From Cenococcum geophilum 1.58 (lineage: Eukaryota > Ascomycota > Dothideomycetes > Gloniales > Gloniaceae), in the NCBI GenBank assembly GCA_001692895.1, contig KV748176.1, positions 1,860,001 to 1,924,000 on the forward strand: a stretch of 64,000 nt of DNA. The letters run 5' to 3'. The notes beneath the pieces were generated by a model, which was not told the DNA's origin, did no database searches, and worked only from the letters and a program-made list of their open reading frames with translations. A program made the translations under genes and the position numbers. Positions within the stretch are counted from its first letter, which is position 1. Every line of letters starts with the position of its first letter. Below, one piece after another: positions 21,890 through 32,895 of this stretch.

Positions 21890-24800
21890 GATTAGCAGTT
21901 TAAAGCGCTAATAGATAGTAGAGTAACGCGAAACTATATCTTACTAGTAGCAGTTAAGAGAATGGGACTACCTTATAGATAAAAGAAGCAACTTTACCTA
22001 TTAGTTATAATTTTAGGAGATCTAATAACCTATAGAGGAAGGATTATTAATCTTAAAATAGGACCTATTTAGATAACTATTAAAGGGAGACAAATCGAGA
22101 TATCTTTTAATATCCTACCGTTAGGACAGGACGAGGCAGTATTAGGTATGCCTTAGTTATAGGAATATAATCTAAGGATTAATTAGATTACAGGTTAGGT
22201 TAATATTAGAGATACTTAACGCTATAAGATACGATAATAAGCCAAGTTAGTATAGTACTAAGTAGGAGCAACCTATAAAGAAACAGAAAAAGGACTAAGT
22301 TATATACTAAAGAGATACTATAAGTATAGTAAAAAACTATAGTTACTAGAAAGTAAAAAGCTGTTAAAGTATGCAGCATAGGACTATAAGATAGAGTTGG
22401 AACTAAAAATAAGTCTAAAGTTCTTTCCAATCTATAAGCTTACCGAAGAAGAAGGTAGAGCGTTAAAAGAGTTTATTTAGGAAAATCTATAAAAGGGATA
22501 TATTAGACCATCGCAGTTATCAGTAGGTTATCCAGTACTATTTATACTAAAAAAAAATGGTAAACTAAGGCTATGTATTAACTATAGGCAGTTAAACAGC
22601 ATTACTAGAAAGGATAGGTATCCTTTACCCTTAATTAGCGAAATCTAAGATAGGATAGGCAATGCGTAAATCTTTATAAAGATAGATCTAAGATAGGCGT
22701 ACTATTAGATTAGGATTAAGGAAGGCAACAAATAAAAGGCAGCCTTTAGGTTAAAGGAAGGACTATATAAACTATTAGTTATATAATTTGGGCTTATAAA
22801 TGCACTAGCAACGTTCCAAAAGCGTATTAATAATGTGTTAGGAGAATACTTAGATGAATTTATTATGGTATATTTTAACGACATTATTATCTACTTAATA
22901 ATAGAGAAAGAATACAAGGAATACGTTAAATGGGTTTTAAAGAGACTATAAGAAGAACAGATGCTAGTAGCAATTAAAAAATACGAGTTCTTTATTAGGA
23001 AGACCAATTTTATTAAATTTATTATTAAACTAGGCTAACTTAGTATAGATCTAAAGAAGATCGAGGCTATAGTAAATTAGTAGGAACTAAAGAACGTTAT
23101 ATAGTTAAGATTATTTCTAGGGTTTTATAATTACTGTAGAAGGTTTATAGCGCAGTGGTTAAAGAATATTAAGCCATTTACGCGGTTAATAAAGAAAGAA
23201 GAACTATGGGCATAGGGAAAGGAGCAAAAAGAACTCTTTAAGAAAGTTAAAGAGTTATTTACCTAGGAGCTAGTTCTTAAGATCTATTAACTAGGACTAG
23301 AGACGGTTATAGAGATAGATGCATTAGACTATATACTAGGGGCGTACTTTATATAAAGACATTAAGATAGATGGCACCTAGTGGCATACTATAGTTGAAA
23401 GATAACACCACTAAAGTTAAACTATAATATCTATAATAAGGAGTTATTAGGTATAGTTACAGCATTAAAGGAATAGAGAGTATTCTTATAAGGTATAGAA
23501 AAACTATTTATAGTTAAGACGGATTATAAAAACCTAATAGGATTCCTAATAACAAAGGAACTTAACTAAAGATAGGTTAGATGGGTAGAGATGCTTATAG
23601 AATACTATTTTAAGATTTAGTATACCAAAGGTATAGATAATACGCGGGTAGATACTCTAAGCCGTAAAGCTAAACTATAAAATAAGGAAAAGCCATTAGG
23701 GGCTTTATTACGAAAAGATATAGACGGATTAATTAGGTACAATTATCCGAAAATTATAGTAACTTAAGAAGATAATAAACTAGAGAAAGTCTACGAGACA
23801 CCGGAAAGCTTTTAGGTATAAAGAATTCTAAAAGCATAGCTAGAAGACCTATAGACGGATATATACGAAAATTAAGAAGTAAAGTATATCCTAAGAAGTA
23901 TAGCAGAATAGTTTATAGAAGACTTCTATAAGGGACTAACTTAAGGATATANNGGAGCTATAAGCTTAGTATTAAGACTCTAGGAGGAATATATTATTAA
24001 CGGAATCTAAAGGATAGCTAGAAAAATTATAAAGGAATATCTAGATTGCTAAAGGAATAAATTAACAAGGCATAGGCTATATGGAGGGCTACAACCTATT
24101 AAAATACCAGAGAAACCATGGGAGGTTATATTATGGGACTTTATTATTAAGTTGCTAAAATTAAAGGATTCTATTACCGGACAAGATTATAACGCGATCT
24201 TAGTAATAGTAGATAAGCTTATAAAGTAGGAATACTTTATAGCATATATAGAAGAAATCTTAGCGGAAGATGTCGCTAGAATCTATATTAAAGAAGTATT
24301 CGCAAGATATGGAGCACTAAGTAAGATTATATTAGATAGAGATCTAAGATTTATAGTAGTATTTTGGGAAGTGTTCTTAGCGGAGTAAGGAGTTTAAGCA
24401 GCAACTTCTACTATATATTATCTACAAACAGACGGTTAAATAGAAAGATTAAATTAGACACTAGAATAGTATCTAAGGTATTATATTAATTATGCACAGA
24501 ATAATTGGGTATTACTATTACTAGTTATATAGTTTGCATACAATGCAACACCTTAAGAAGGGATAGGCATATTACCATTTAAGGCAAATTATGGATATAA
24601 GCTAAGAATATCGTTATTACTACGGCAAGTAAAGAAAATGAGTAGTATAGCTAAAGAAAGAATAAAGACGTTAATAAATCTTTATGCAGACCTTATAGAA
24701 TTAATAAAGAAAGTACAAAAGAGAATAAAAAGGTACTATAATACTAAGAGATCTAAGGGACCAGATCTTAAGGAGGGAGATAAAGTATGGCTACTACACA

Positions 24801-25235
24801 AAAATTTTAAGAGTTAACAACTAAGTAAGAAATTGGACCACGTTAGACTAGGACCTTTTAAAATTACATAAAGGATTTTATTGGTTATATTTAAGTTAGA
24901 CCTACTAGCTAAAATAAAGATCTACCCTATATAGCACATTATAATACTAGAGCCAGTATATGGGAATATTAAGCTACTGGTTTATAAAGTAGACACGTAT
25001 AGAGGATAGGAAGAAGACAAATAGTAAGTTTTAAAGATCGTTAATTATAAGGACACTAATAACGAAACATGGTACAAGGTTAAGTAGATAGGCTATACTA
25101 AGACTACCTAGGAGCCACTAGAAAATCTAAAGAACGCTATAGGAAAGGTATAGGAGTATCAGAAAAGATTAGGTTAGGTAGTATTAATAAAGAAAAATCG
25201 CCAAAGAACGAGTTACCTAAGGGGGACTTAAGAAG
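21890..25235 (+). pseudogene. Gypsy-A copy 2 pol: protease to chromodomain (degenerate)
   Basis: This is the most legible pol of the family. Protease ~21909-22205: LIDSRVTRNYI, RMGLPYR and NILPLGQDEAVLGMP. RT ~22440-22960 with MVYFNDIIIYL at the catalytic box (family YLDDI; one Asp kept). RNase H ~23280-23700. Integrase ~23940-24700: SKIILDRDLRFIVVFWEVF and YLQTDG. A GPF/Y-like stretch, VRLGPFKI, is at ~24840. Chromodomain ~25022-25150: VNYKDTNNETWYKVKQIGYT. TAA at ~25230 ends the frame. The three-way comparison with copies at 1 and 7135 shows the stops to be mainly Gln/Trp codons changed by C-to-T or G-to-A. Confidence 0.88.
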
Positions 25236-25815
25236 AGCAGTTGCCAAACTACTTAGATCTATTTCCTTCTCTGTTAGAAGAGAATCCGTTCTTTTATCAC
25301 CTAGTTCCTATAAACCTTATTCTATAAGTTTTTACTTCTTAAAACGAACCTTCTTACGAACCTTCTTAAGACGAAGTAGACGAGCAAACGCCGTAATTTA
25401 AGTATCTAGGGCCTTTTATTCCGCGTCACGGGAACGTTCTAACTTAGTAAGGGCTTGCGACAGTTCACTATCTAGTTACGTAGCAGCAGATTAAACACAA
25501 GACCCTAAGATAAATTAATTAGGGAACTAGACGACTATTAAGAGTAATAGGTCGCGTATATTTAGCATCTAAAGTAGAGCGAACGTTATAGGATAAACGA
25601 ACATTCGCTTTAGTACACTTTAAGTAAAAGGACGGTTGTCGTAAAGATGGATTCGCCAACGTAATATAAACTAACCCCTTTTTCAAACAGCGAGAATACG
25701 GAGATAGTATAATCTCACTAAGAGACAATATTGTAGCAACAGTGCGAGCACAACGTTGGGCGTGTAAAGAAGAAATTGCTTTAGGTATAATAAGCAATAA
25801 TATTAACCAAATTAA
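25205..25815 (-). pseudogene. Antisense accessory ORF in Gypsy-A copy 2 (fullest copy)
   Basis: On the minus strand from ~25797 (an ATG is present there) the first part reads LIIPKAISSLHAQRCARTV, then SPYSRCLKKGLVY and YLKCTKANVRLSYNVRS, a pair of Cys clusters with several Cys changed to Tyr or Leu. After a one-base frame offset near 25510-25520 it continues: AATLDSELSQALTKLERS, RLLRLKKVRKKVRFKK and ELGDKRTDSLLTEKEIDLSS (stops omitted). The second part is charged and helical, coiled-coil-like. It ends inside the tail of pol, so the two genes overlap tail to tail. Possible roles (DNA binding, particle or host interaction) are unproven. Conservation in three copies argues that it was a real part of the element. 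Confidence 0.6.
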
Positions 25816-25896
25816 TTAGATAGATATTATACCTCTAGTAAACGACTTAGAGATATTTTAAATCTTTAAGGACAAAGATAAAGAGGAGGGAGATGG

Positions 25897-26321
25897 TGTT
25901 ACGGACGCTTTAAGTATAATATTACGACTACTTGGAGAAGAGACGGAAGAAGCTAGTTAGTTAATTTAGGTACGGTCTAGGATAGAGCCGATAGAACTAT
26001 GTAATAAGGAATGGTAACTAAGGTCACATAATATGCTACATATTAAACAAAAGAAACGAGAGGAACTCACGTTCCTTATGTATAAGACGTACATTATATA
26101 TAAAAAGGATTTCATAGGAGTACGGTTGTATATTTAAGGACCCTTAGTCCCTACCTAGATAGTTCCTTCCTTATAGTGATTTTTAGAATATAATTGGAGT
26201 TAATCTATTGGGCAACCACTCCACCAGTTGTTATTACGTTGTTGACTTTTATACTTGCATTTCCTACACACCTAGCCCAATAACGAGCCCATCGTAGTTC
26301 TTGCTACAAGGTTCCGTTATA
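25897..26321 (+). repeat. Gypsy-A LTR5 (425 bp), U3 variant b
   Basis: Preceded by the purine tract AAAGAGGAGGGAGATGG, the likely PPT. Starts TGTTACGGACGC and ends TTCCGTTATA. Partner of LTR4. Confidence 0.9.
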
Positions 26322-26326
26322 TAAGG

Positions 26327-26729
26327 TGTTTAATTGGGCCTAAACGGAAGTTCTTTTTTAGTAGTAGTCTATGCTATAGCTTTAGTAGGTTTATATAAAA
26401 CACTAAATATATATAGGCTATAAATGGGGGTAGCTAGAGATAGTAGGCTAATTTACTAATTCGTTCCTTAATTTAGAATGGACCTAGGTATCTTATATTA
26501 AGCTTTTTTTTAATAATTAACGGGTCTTAATATTTGTTAAACGTAATAGAACCTTATTACCTACTCTTACTTATTCTAGTACTTACGGTTATATTAAAGT
26601 CTCTATTACTCTTAGGCATCCTATAGGCTCTACTTTGTATACTTTTATTACTCCTCCTATTCCTAAAGGTATCCTTATACTCTTTAGTAGATATCCTTAA
26701 ACTTCCTAGTAGGATCCTATAACTAATTA
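26327..26729 (-). pseudogene. Gypsy-C integrase C-terminal region (minus strand)
   Basis: The minus strand reads IISYRILLGSLRISTKEYKD and TFRNRRSNKSIQSRAYRMPK, then after a frameshift VGNKVLLRLTNIKTR, LKKSLI and YLGPF-like text followed by PPFIAYIYLVFYINLLK. This matches the integrase tail of Ty3/Gypsy elements ([29 protein letters not shown]...HPVFHVSLLKPY). The piece joins 18370 once Gypsy-A copy 2 is removed. On its right it is broken by pogo1 at a TA, and resumes for 26 bp at 28484-28509 before T2. Confidence 0.75.
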
Positions 26730-28481
26730 ACGTCTTAGCCACCTAGACGAGACAGCCACCCACCCGAGATAATGTACGGACCTCCTACTAAAATCAAAAT
26801 CAACCCTAAAATCAACCTCAAAATCAACCTAAATCTACCCTATTATACAAATACACTATACTCCATTGGTAGTTCCTTCCAAACCTTCTTTATAAAGGTA
26901 ATAACCCCCTATAACGCAGCTTTCTTTCCTTTACCTTCTTTTCTTCCTGCTCCTTTTAAAGCTTTTCATTATTCTTTTTTTATACCTCTACTACTAATAA
27001 AACTCGTGCCTTCCTATAGGCAGCTTTTGTTTTATTATACCGCTCCTTCTTCTATCTTTTAAGAAGCTCCTAATTTGTTTGCTTAAGAATTGTATTATTA
27101 GCTACTATACTTAATATAAACTGCCAAATATTATACATAACTTAAAAACGTAGGGGTAATGCACCTTACAAAAGCTGCCTAAATACCTTAGTAAGTCTCT
27201 CCTCTACGGAAGGAGACACGGGTATATTAAATTTATGGCTATTTTTATCTATAAAGCTTATATAGGAAGGAGTTGTTAGCCGAATCTTTTCTAAAATAAC
27301 TGAAGGATTAAATGGTAGAAGGCTAGTTGCCCGCTATATACTTACTATATTAGTTAATAATATAGCTTTATATCGCGCAGCTTAGTAATACTTAAGAAAC
27401 TTAGGCTTAGTAATATTAACAGCTCTATAGAAGGCGAAGTTATTGAGGTGCTTTTAATAGGCTTTAATAAGGGGCTAAATATACTAATATCTAGGGGTTA
27501 AAGTAGGTGTGTTAAATAAGGTAGTAGATAAAGAGGGATAATCTTATAAGCCTCGCAATACTTAACAAATGGCATTAATACGTGGCTCTTATATCCGTTA
27601 AGAATTAATAAGTAATAGATTCCTTAAAGGCGTAGCTTTATATATTAGTTAAAGTATTTTAACCAATTAACTATAATATCCGAATTTGTCCACCCTAAAT
27701 CGCTTACTTAAATTACTGTCTTGCGGTTAAGTTTAGGTAATATCTAAGATCGTTATATTTACTTCCCCTAAAAGATAAGGTAGGGAGGTAATTAATATTA
27801 ACTTCCTAATATATACTTAATAATAGACACCTAATTATAATTACCTAGCTCTATAATAAAGGCTTAAGCCTCTAATTAAGGAATAAGCACCTTAACCTTA
27901 TCGCCTAATCCTATTATAATTCCTTTCTTATCCATATTATATTAATCGCCTAGAGGAATTATATACTTAGTAATAGTAGCTTCGTAGAGATTAAACCACT
28001 CTTTAATAATCTCTGGATCTTTAGTATCCTTTCGCTTTTAATTAAGGCCTTAGGCGAATTAAACTTTAAGCTCTAAAGGACGCTTCTTTATAGTAAGGAT
28101 ACTTTTGGCTATAGATTTAAGGTATTAAATTTAAGGTAGCTAACCCTAGGCTCCCATTATATTAATCTATTTAACTAGGGAGTCCTCCTTAATAACTAAG
28201 AGCTTTTAGAGCTTTTAGTGATACTCCTTGCTCAATTGGCGGCTGTTGCAATAATAGTGAATAAAAGAAGGCAATAGACCGTATATTCGGGCAAGCAAAC
28301 GGCCAGATTAATTAGGATTGGCTTCCAATAATTAAAGGACAATTTGCATTCGATCTTCTTGATTAAGCGACAGCAATTAAGGGGTAGTAGAGGAGTATTT
28401 TGATGTTTTGATTTTGATTTTGGTAGGAGGCCCGTGCATTGTCTCGGGTGGGTGGCTGTCTCGTCTGGGTGGCTAAGACGT
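26730..28481 (-). mobile_element. pogo1: Fot1/pogo-type DNA transposon (1752 bp)
   Basis: Two 74-bp terminal inverted repeats (26730-26803, 28408-28481) start ACGTCTTAGCCACCTAGACG. TA flanks both ends (26728-26729, 28482-28483), the pogo/Tc1 target. Gypsy-C pol becomes continuous when the element and one TA are removed. A degenerate transposase fills the minus strand. The right TIR keeps CpA/TpG sites that the left has lost. Confidence 0.93.
26880..28330 (-). pseudogene. pogo1 transposase (DDE, Fot1/Pot2 type), degenerate
   Basis: Reading the minus strand leftward: a CENP-B-like DNA-binding half (LQPPIEQGVSLKALKAL), then DPEIIKEWFNLYEATITKYI, NMDKKGI (family DETGF, first catalytic Asp), IKYILGS and LPPYLIF. 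Then comes SDLGWTNSDIIVNWLKYFN, GIYYLLILNGYKSHV (family LLILDGHxSH; catalytic Asp now Asn) and YLTHLLQPLDISIFSPL. A Lys/Glu-rich C-terminus follows near 26900-27050. This is the order of Fot1/Pot2 transposases (DDE_1). A live protein would act in the nucleus on the TIRs. Stops are TAA/TAG; one plus-strand frame at 26772-27062 is only the antisense of the tail. Confidence 0.88.
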
Positions 28482-28662
28482 TATATGGGCTTAACTAGTA
28501 ATTGTTAGGTATATTAGGAAATTTTTTTTAGGCCACGTTGTCGCAATTTTGGCAATTTGCGGCGATTTGCAGCGATTTACTACAAACATATAGGCTACTC
28601 GTGCAAATCGCCGCAGATTGCTAAACTCTAATTTTCGGCTGCAATAAAAATACCACAAAAGC

Positions 28663-29075
28663 TCTATATAAAGCTATGCTCTACATGAAGCTCTACGTAT
28701 AAAGGCTCTACATAAGGCTCTACACGAAGCTCTGCACGAAGCTCTACATAAAGCTCTACACAAAGCTCTACACGAAGCTCTACACGAAGCTCTATATAAA
28801 GCTTTGCACGAGGCTCTACATAAGGCTCTACACAAAGCTTTGCGTACAGAGGCTCTGCACGAGGCTCTATATGAAGCTCTGCACAAAGCTCTACACGAAG
28901 CTCTACACAAAGCTCTATATAAAGTTCTACACAAAGCTCTGCATAAAGCTCTACGAAGCTCTATACGAAGCTCTACGTATAGAGGCTTTGCACAAGGCTC
29001 TACGCGAAGCTCTACATAAGGCTCTGCGCGAAGCTCTATATATAGAGGCTCTATACAAAGCTCTACACAAAGCCT
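28663..29075. repeat. T2 12-bp minisatellite (CTCTACACGAAG)n
   Basis: About 34 imperfect copies of CTCTACACGAAG/CTCTACACAAAG. Open frames on both strands arise from the unit length. CpA sites are partly retained, so it is mutated less than the flanking Gypsy-C. Confidence 0.9.
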
Positions 29076-29256
29076 TTATGTATGCGCGCGACACATTACT
29101 ATTAGGTCCCCGCTATATTCCCGATAGCCTCTACATATGCCTCTGCTAAGTATACCCCCTATATATACCTAGGTAGCCACCTCATTTTTTACCCTTTCTT
29201 CCTTATATTATCCCTACCTAAGGAGACTCCAGAACAACAGCTAGTAGATAACCGTC

Positions 29257-29390
29257 GCCATTACCAGACGACCATCATTAGAGCTAGACGACCGTTGCTA
29301 AAGCCAGACGGCCGGAGCCAGAGCTAGACGGCCGGAGCCGGAGCTAGATGACCGTCGCCAGAGCTAGACGACCGTCGTTAGAGCTACAGT
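29257..29390. repeat. T2 20-bp minisatellite (GACGACCGTCGCCAGAGCTA)n
   Basis: Six or seven GC-rich 20-bp units with variants (GACGGCCGGAGCCGGAGCTA). The same array is expanded in T4 and reduced to one or two units in T1. Confidence 0.85.
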
Positions 29391-29393
29391 GAT

Positions 29394-29839
29394 GTGCACG
29401 ACCAGCTTCACCCCCCCCTTGAAAAAAAAATATTTCGCTACGGTACGCGGGCCCGCGAAATCGCCACAACTGTACATAGTAATTGTAGCGAGGCTGTATG
29501 CTTGGCTACAAGAACCTGCGGACAGCGATCGGCCTTTCTCCGCAGTGTCGTGATCTTTGTCAAATATCGTGAGGTTTCCACCCGTACGATATTGCCAAAT
29601 TCCATCGACCTCTCTGCAGAGACAGCGTTGTACTCACGTTTTGGCGGCCACAACGGGAGGGGTAGTTAAGGGGGAGAGGAAGAAGCGTACGTCTTCAATT
29701 TGGTTCTCCTGGCCAACCAAGGCGATTCTCCATGGCAACCAAAAAGGTCCTTGCGTGTAGCCACAGCCGTTCGCTACAATTACTATGTACGGTTGGTGGC
29801 AGTCAGGCGAGATTGGATGCGCGTTTGGCGGTTGTTTAC
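29394..29839. other. Non-RIPped segment with a long imperfect inverted repeat (candidate MITE)
   Basis: GC-balanced and rich in CpA/TpG, unlike its surroundings. An exact 20-bp inverted repeat GTACATAGTAATTGTAGCGA lies at 29472-29491 and 29771-29790. Pairing extends imperfectly both outward (GCCACAACT / GGTTGGTGGC) and inward (GGCTGT, GGCTAC), arms of ~45-60 bp. No clear target duplication is seen. Frames of 67-91 codons exist on both strands, but they overlap each other and look unlike proteins. Its left edge truncates T2 and its right edge meets the gag/protease relic. Confidence 0.5.
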
Positions 29840-32475
29840 CTTTTTCTAAATTAATTATATAATTATACTCCGAGTTCTATAGTAGGACTTTAGCTCTCCT
29901 ACCCCAAAATACCCTTAGTAAGTCCCTTAGGCCTACTAGAATATTTAATAAATTAGGGTCGCGTTTATTCTTTATATTATTATTAGGTAGGTTCCAAAGC
30001 TCCCTTAAAATACTTATGGGCAGCGTCGTGCACGATAGTAGTTGCTTATATATAGTTGCCACCGTATATTAAACCGTTGCATATAGTAGCTAGTAGAGGG
30101 TAGAGAATTCTTTAACGTAACGTTTAAGGTATTAAAGTATACTCTCTACGTATTACTTAAGCCAGAGTAACCTATAGCGGTTAAAGTATTTTATAAGATC
30201 TTTAAGATCGCCGCCTCCCTATAATATCTCTGTAATCTATTTAGTAGTTCCCTATAAGGTCTCCGTTATAAAGGGGTTATTACCTATACTAGGCTCTATA
30301 CTTATTTTGCTATTAAATAGGGGTTAGATCTAATACTTCTTTAGATATAAAGCGTACACTATTTTGCCTAGGGCTATATTCTCTAGGATATCCTTTAGGC
30401 TTATTAGTAATATACACCCTTCTAAATCTTTATTATTTTACTATTTAAAGGCTCCTATCTTAAAGCGTATCTTAAGATCTACTTCTATAAGCTAAGGGTA
30501 TTTAAAGATAAGGTTATAACCTATAAAGTTAGCCGCCTAGAAGGGTTGCGGGCTAACTACCTTAGTGCGGTTATATATATTAGCTACTAACACTATAAGC
30601 TTATAAGCACTATATAGTTTAATTTAATACTTATCTAAGAAGCTTATAATAGGATAAGTTTATACTCTTTTACTAAATTATATCGTATAAGATTAATTTC
30701 GGCGCCGCTATTATATAGTGCTTAGAACTAACGTACTTTACCTATAGGAAGTATTATTTCTAGCTTAATAGTAATATAAAAAGTCTTTTCTTCTATATCT
30801 TACCCTAGTTGCAGCTAGAAAAGGTCTATAACTAAGGCTTTTTTTTTTAGATTATCAGTACGGTTATTACTCTACTTATTTTTCTAATAAAATCTACCTC
30901 TAGAGTTTTCTCTTAACTTCTTAAAGTATTCCCATAAAGGTGCCAGATAGGTATTAGGTTAGCCCTAGGAGTTTTTCCCATTATTTAAAGATTCTAACTT
31001 TAACCCTTTTAAAGTTTTCTTTAAAAACGGCTTTTTTAAAGGTTAGGACTGCCCTATATTTCTACTAGAGTGCCTATACTTCTAGTAACCCTTTAGCTTT
31101 CTACTAAAAGAGGTCTAGTTCTTTACTATATCTTTAGCGTTTAGAACTACTTATTTAAAATCCGTATATATAGTAATCCGCAAGAGGGCTCCCACGTACT
31201 TTATTTTATTATAAATTACTAGCTTAATTCTAGCCTAGATAAACCCAATTTTTTTCTTTTTATAAATGCTACCGTTTTAATTTTTAAAGGGTTCTAGATC
31301 TATCTATTAAGTATAAGTTTTTATAAAGTTTATAAACTAGCGGAAGTTATAGCGGTTAAGCTATATTCTATTTTAGAATAGCTCTATATTATTATATTAT
31401 ATAATATATAGATCTTAAGTCTATTTCTTTAGGAAGGTTTACAGCTATAGCTATATAGTAATTTGCTCTTTATTAAGCTAATTAAGTATAATCTAGTTTA
31501 GTAATTGGGGTTTAATCTTGCTAATAATCTAGCGTATACGCTCTTTAGTATTATCTTATATTCTTAGTATCTTAAAGAAGTTATCTACCTTACGAACCTA
31601 ATCGTCTAACTACTAGGCGTTAGGTCTATGGCGGAGTTCTAGACTATTAGAGGCCTTAGCTAGTTAGTTTATATCCTTTTTCCATTTATAGTGTAGATAA
31701 CTCTCTAAGTCTTTCATACCTTCTTAGGTAGGTACTAGGTAGCTCCTAAAAAGCCCTTAGCCTTAGCTAAGTTATAAAAGATTTTATCCAGCTTAGATTA
31801 AGCTCTACTAGATCTAGACCTACCCCTAGAGGTTTCTAATATATTTATTAGTGGCTCCTTCCTAAATAGCTTTTAAGAGCCTTACAGTAGCTTCCTAATA
31901 TCTATTTTAGAGAATATTGGTTTAGGGCTTTTAACTTTCTAACCTTAGCCTTAGGGAAGCTCCGGCTATAGAGGTAGTATTAGTACTAGTAGCTAGTATA
32001 AATTTCCCTATAAGGCTTAAGTCTTAAGTTAGTAGTTAGTTTAGATTACTTAAAGAGGTAGGCCTACTTAGCTTATAAGCAGTCTATATACTACTACTAT
32101 GCTAATTATAGGCCGGTGGTCTTTTGGGAGGGTTCTAGTTAGTTCCCTAGTTAAATATATTAGTGTATTCCTCTAGCATTTCTAGCTTAAGGGAAGATCT
32201 TAGAGTTACCTCTAGCGCTTAATCTTCTAATTAGCTTAGGTAGGGCTAGAGGGGTTCTACCTACTTTCTAGTAGTATTATAACCGTTATAAAGGGTATCT
32301 ATATTTTCTTTAGCGTTACTAGTGACCGTAGGTATATAAAAGTCTTTAAGCTTCTAGAGCATTTAGGTATTAGGGCTCGTTCGGCCGTCTTACCTAGAGG
32401 GTTATATTATTGTAATCTTTTACTATTAGAGGGACCTTCTTACCTTTACGCGACGGCTTTTTATAAGGTATCCAT
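29840..32475 (-). pseudogene. Gag/aspartic-protease relic of an LTR-type element ('E'), minus strand
   Basis: A minus-strand ATG lies at 32475. Long frame stretches downstream read like Gag: SSLKLEMLEEYTNIFN, KDLESYLHYKWKKDIN, QLAKASNSLELRHRPN, NRYNFRQFINFIKTYTQQID, GALLRITIYTDFK. Near 30680-30740 follows ALYNSGAEINLIRYNLVKEY, a retroviral-type protease motif (family D-S/T-G; here Asn replaces Asp). About 280 further residues run to 29840 (for example DLEGCILLISLKDILENIA, LLSCTTLPISILRELWNLPN) without an RT motif. Frames shift and stops are TAA/TAG. It may be gag-pro of Gypsy-C, whose RT is otherwise missing, or of another family. RT, RNase H and integrase core are absent. Confidence 0.5.
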
Positions 32476-32895
32476 GGAGTTTCTATTTAGGTTATCGCGA
32501 GATTTTAAGGGAAAATAGTGTGGGAGGGTAGGACCTCTCTAAGATAGGAAAGTTACAGTGCCGTCAGTCAGTCAGTCAGTCAGTCGGTCGGTCGGTCGGT
32601 CGGTTAGTTAGTCGTAATTAGTTAGTAGAACAGTTAGTAAGAAAGAAAGAAAAGAGAGTATTTCCGGTAACTGGTAGGGTCGTAATATATATATAATAGA
32701 GGGAAGAAGAAAGGAAGACGAAGGCTCTATAAATATAGGAAAATGCCAAGATAGTAGGCGACGTCCAGCCTACACCACCACAATAGTAGTTATAAATAAA
32801 AGATATAAATAAATAATCTGGTCCTTAAAGCCGACTACCCTTCTAAAAAGAAGTAGGAAGGATTTAAATGTAAGGGGATCTTATAGATAGGGGGC
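32476..32895 (-). other. Leader-like region upstream of the gag/protease relic, with tetranucleotide repeat
   Basis: No coding signal. It holds (GTCA)n/(GTCG)n at 32563-32611, then polypurine and AT-rich text and a less mutated stretch with GTCCAGCCTACACCACCAC near 32770. Consistent with a 5' untranslated leader on the minus strand. Confidence 0.4.
32563..32611. repeat. (GTCA)n-(GTCG)n microsatellite
   Basis: Five to six GTCA units pass into five GTCG units and decay into TTAGTTAG. Directly visible; no function implied. Confidence 0.95.

Larger units (their letters stand above)
18371..26321 (+). mobile_element. Gypsy-A copy 2: complete, RIP-inactivated
   Basis: LTR4 (18371-18795) and LTR5 (25897-26321) are both 425 bp. 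The target duplication is TAGGG (18366-18370) and TAAGG (26322-26326), differing by one G-to-A change. Domain order matches copy 1. The insertion lies in Gypsy-C pol between integrase and chromodomain, on the opposite strand. Its LTRs carry a different U3 segment from LTR1-3. Ambiguous bases lie at 20505-20580 and 23952-23953. Confidence 0.93.
28512..29393. mobile_element. T2: T-family element, left end intact, right end lost
   Basis: After TA (28510-28511) it starts TATTAGGAAATTTTTTTTAG, the RIPped CATCAGGA TIR. The order is inverted relative to T1: GCGGCAATTT-rich end, 12-bp array, linker with GGTCCCCGCTATATTCCCGA, then a 20-bp array. At ~29393 the T sequence stops and non-T sequence begins, so the AGGTAGGCAGATG array and the far TIR are missing. 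Confidence 0.8.

Noticed and set aside
29394..29760. Three overlapping frames of 67-91 codons in the non-RIPped segment
   Set aside because: They lie on both strands over the same bases, cross the inverted repeat and show no recognisable motif.
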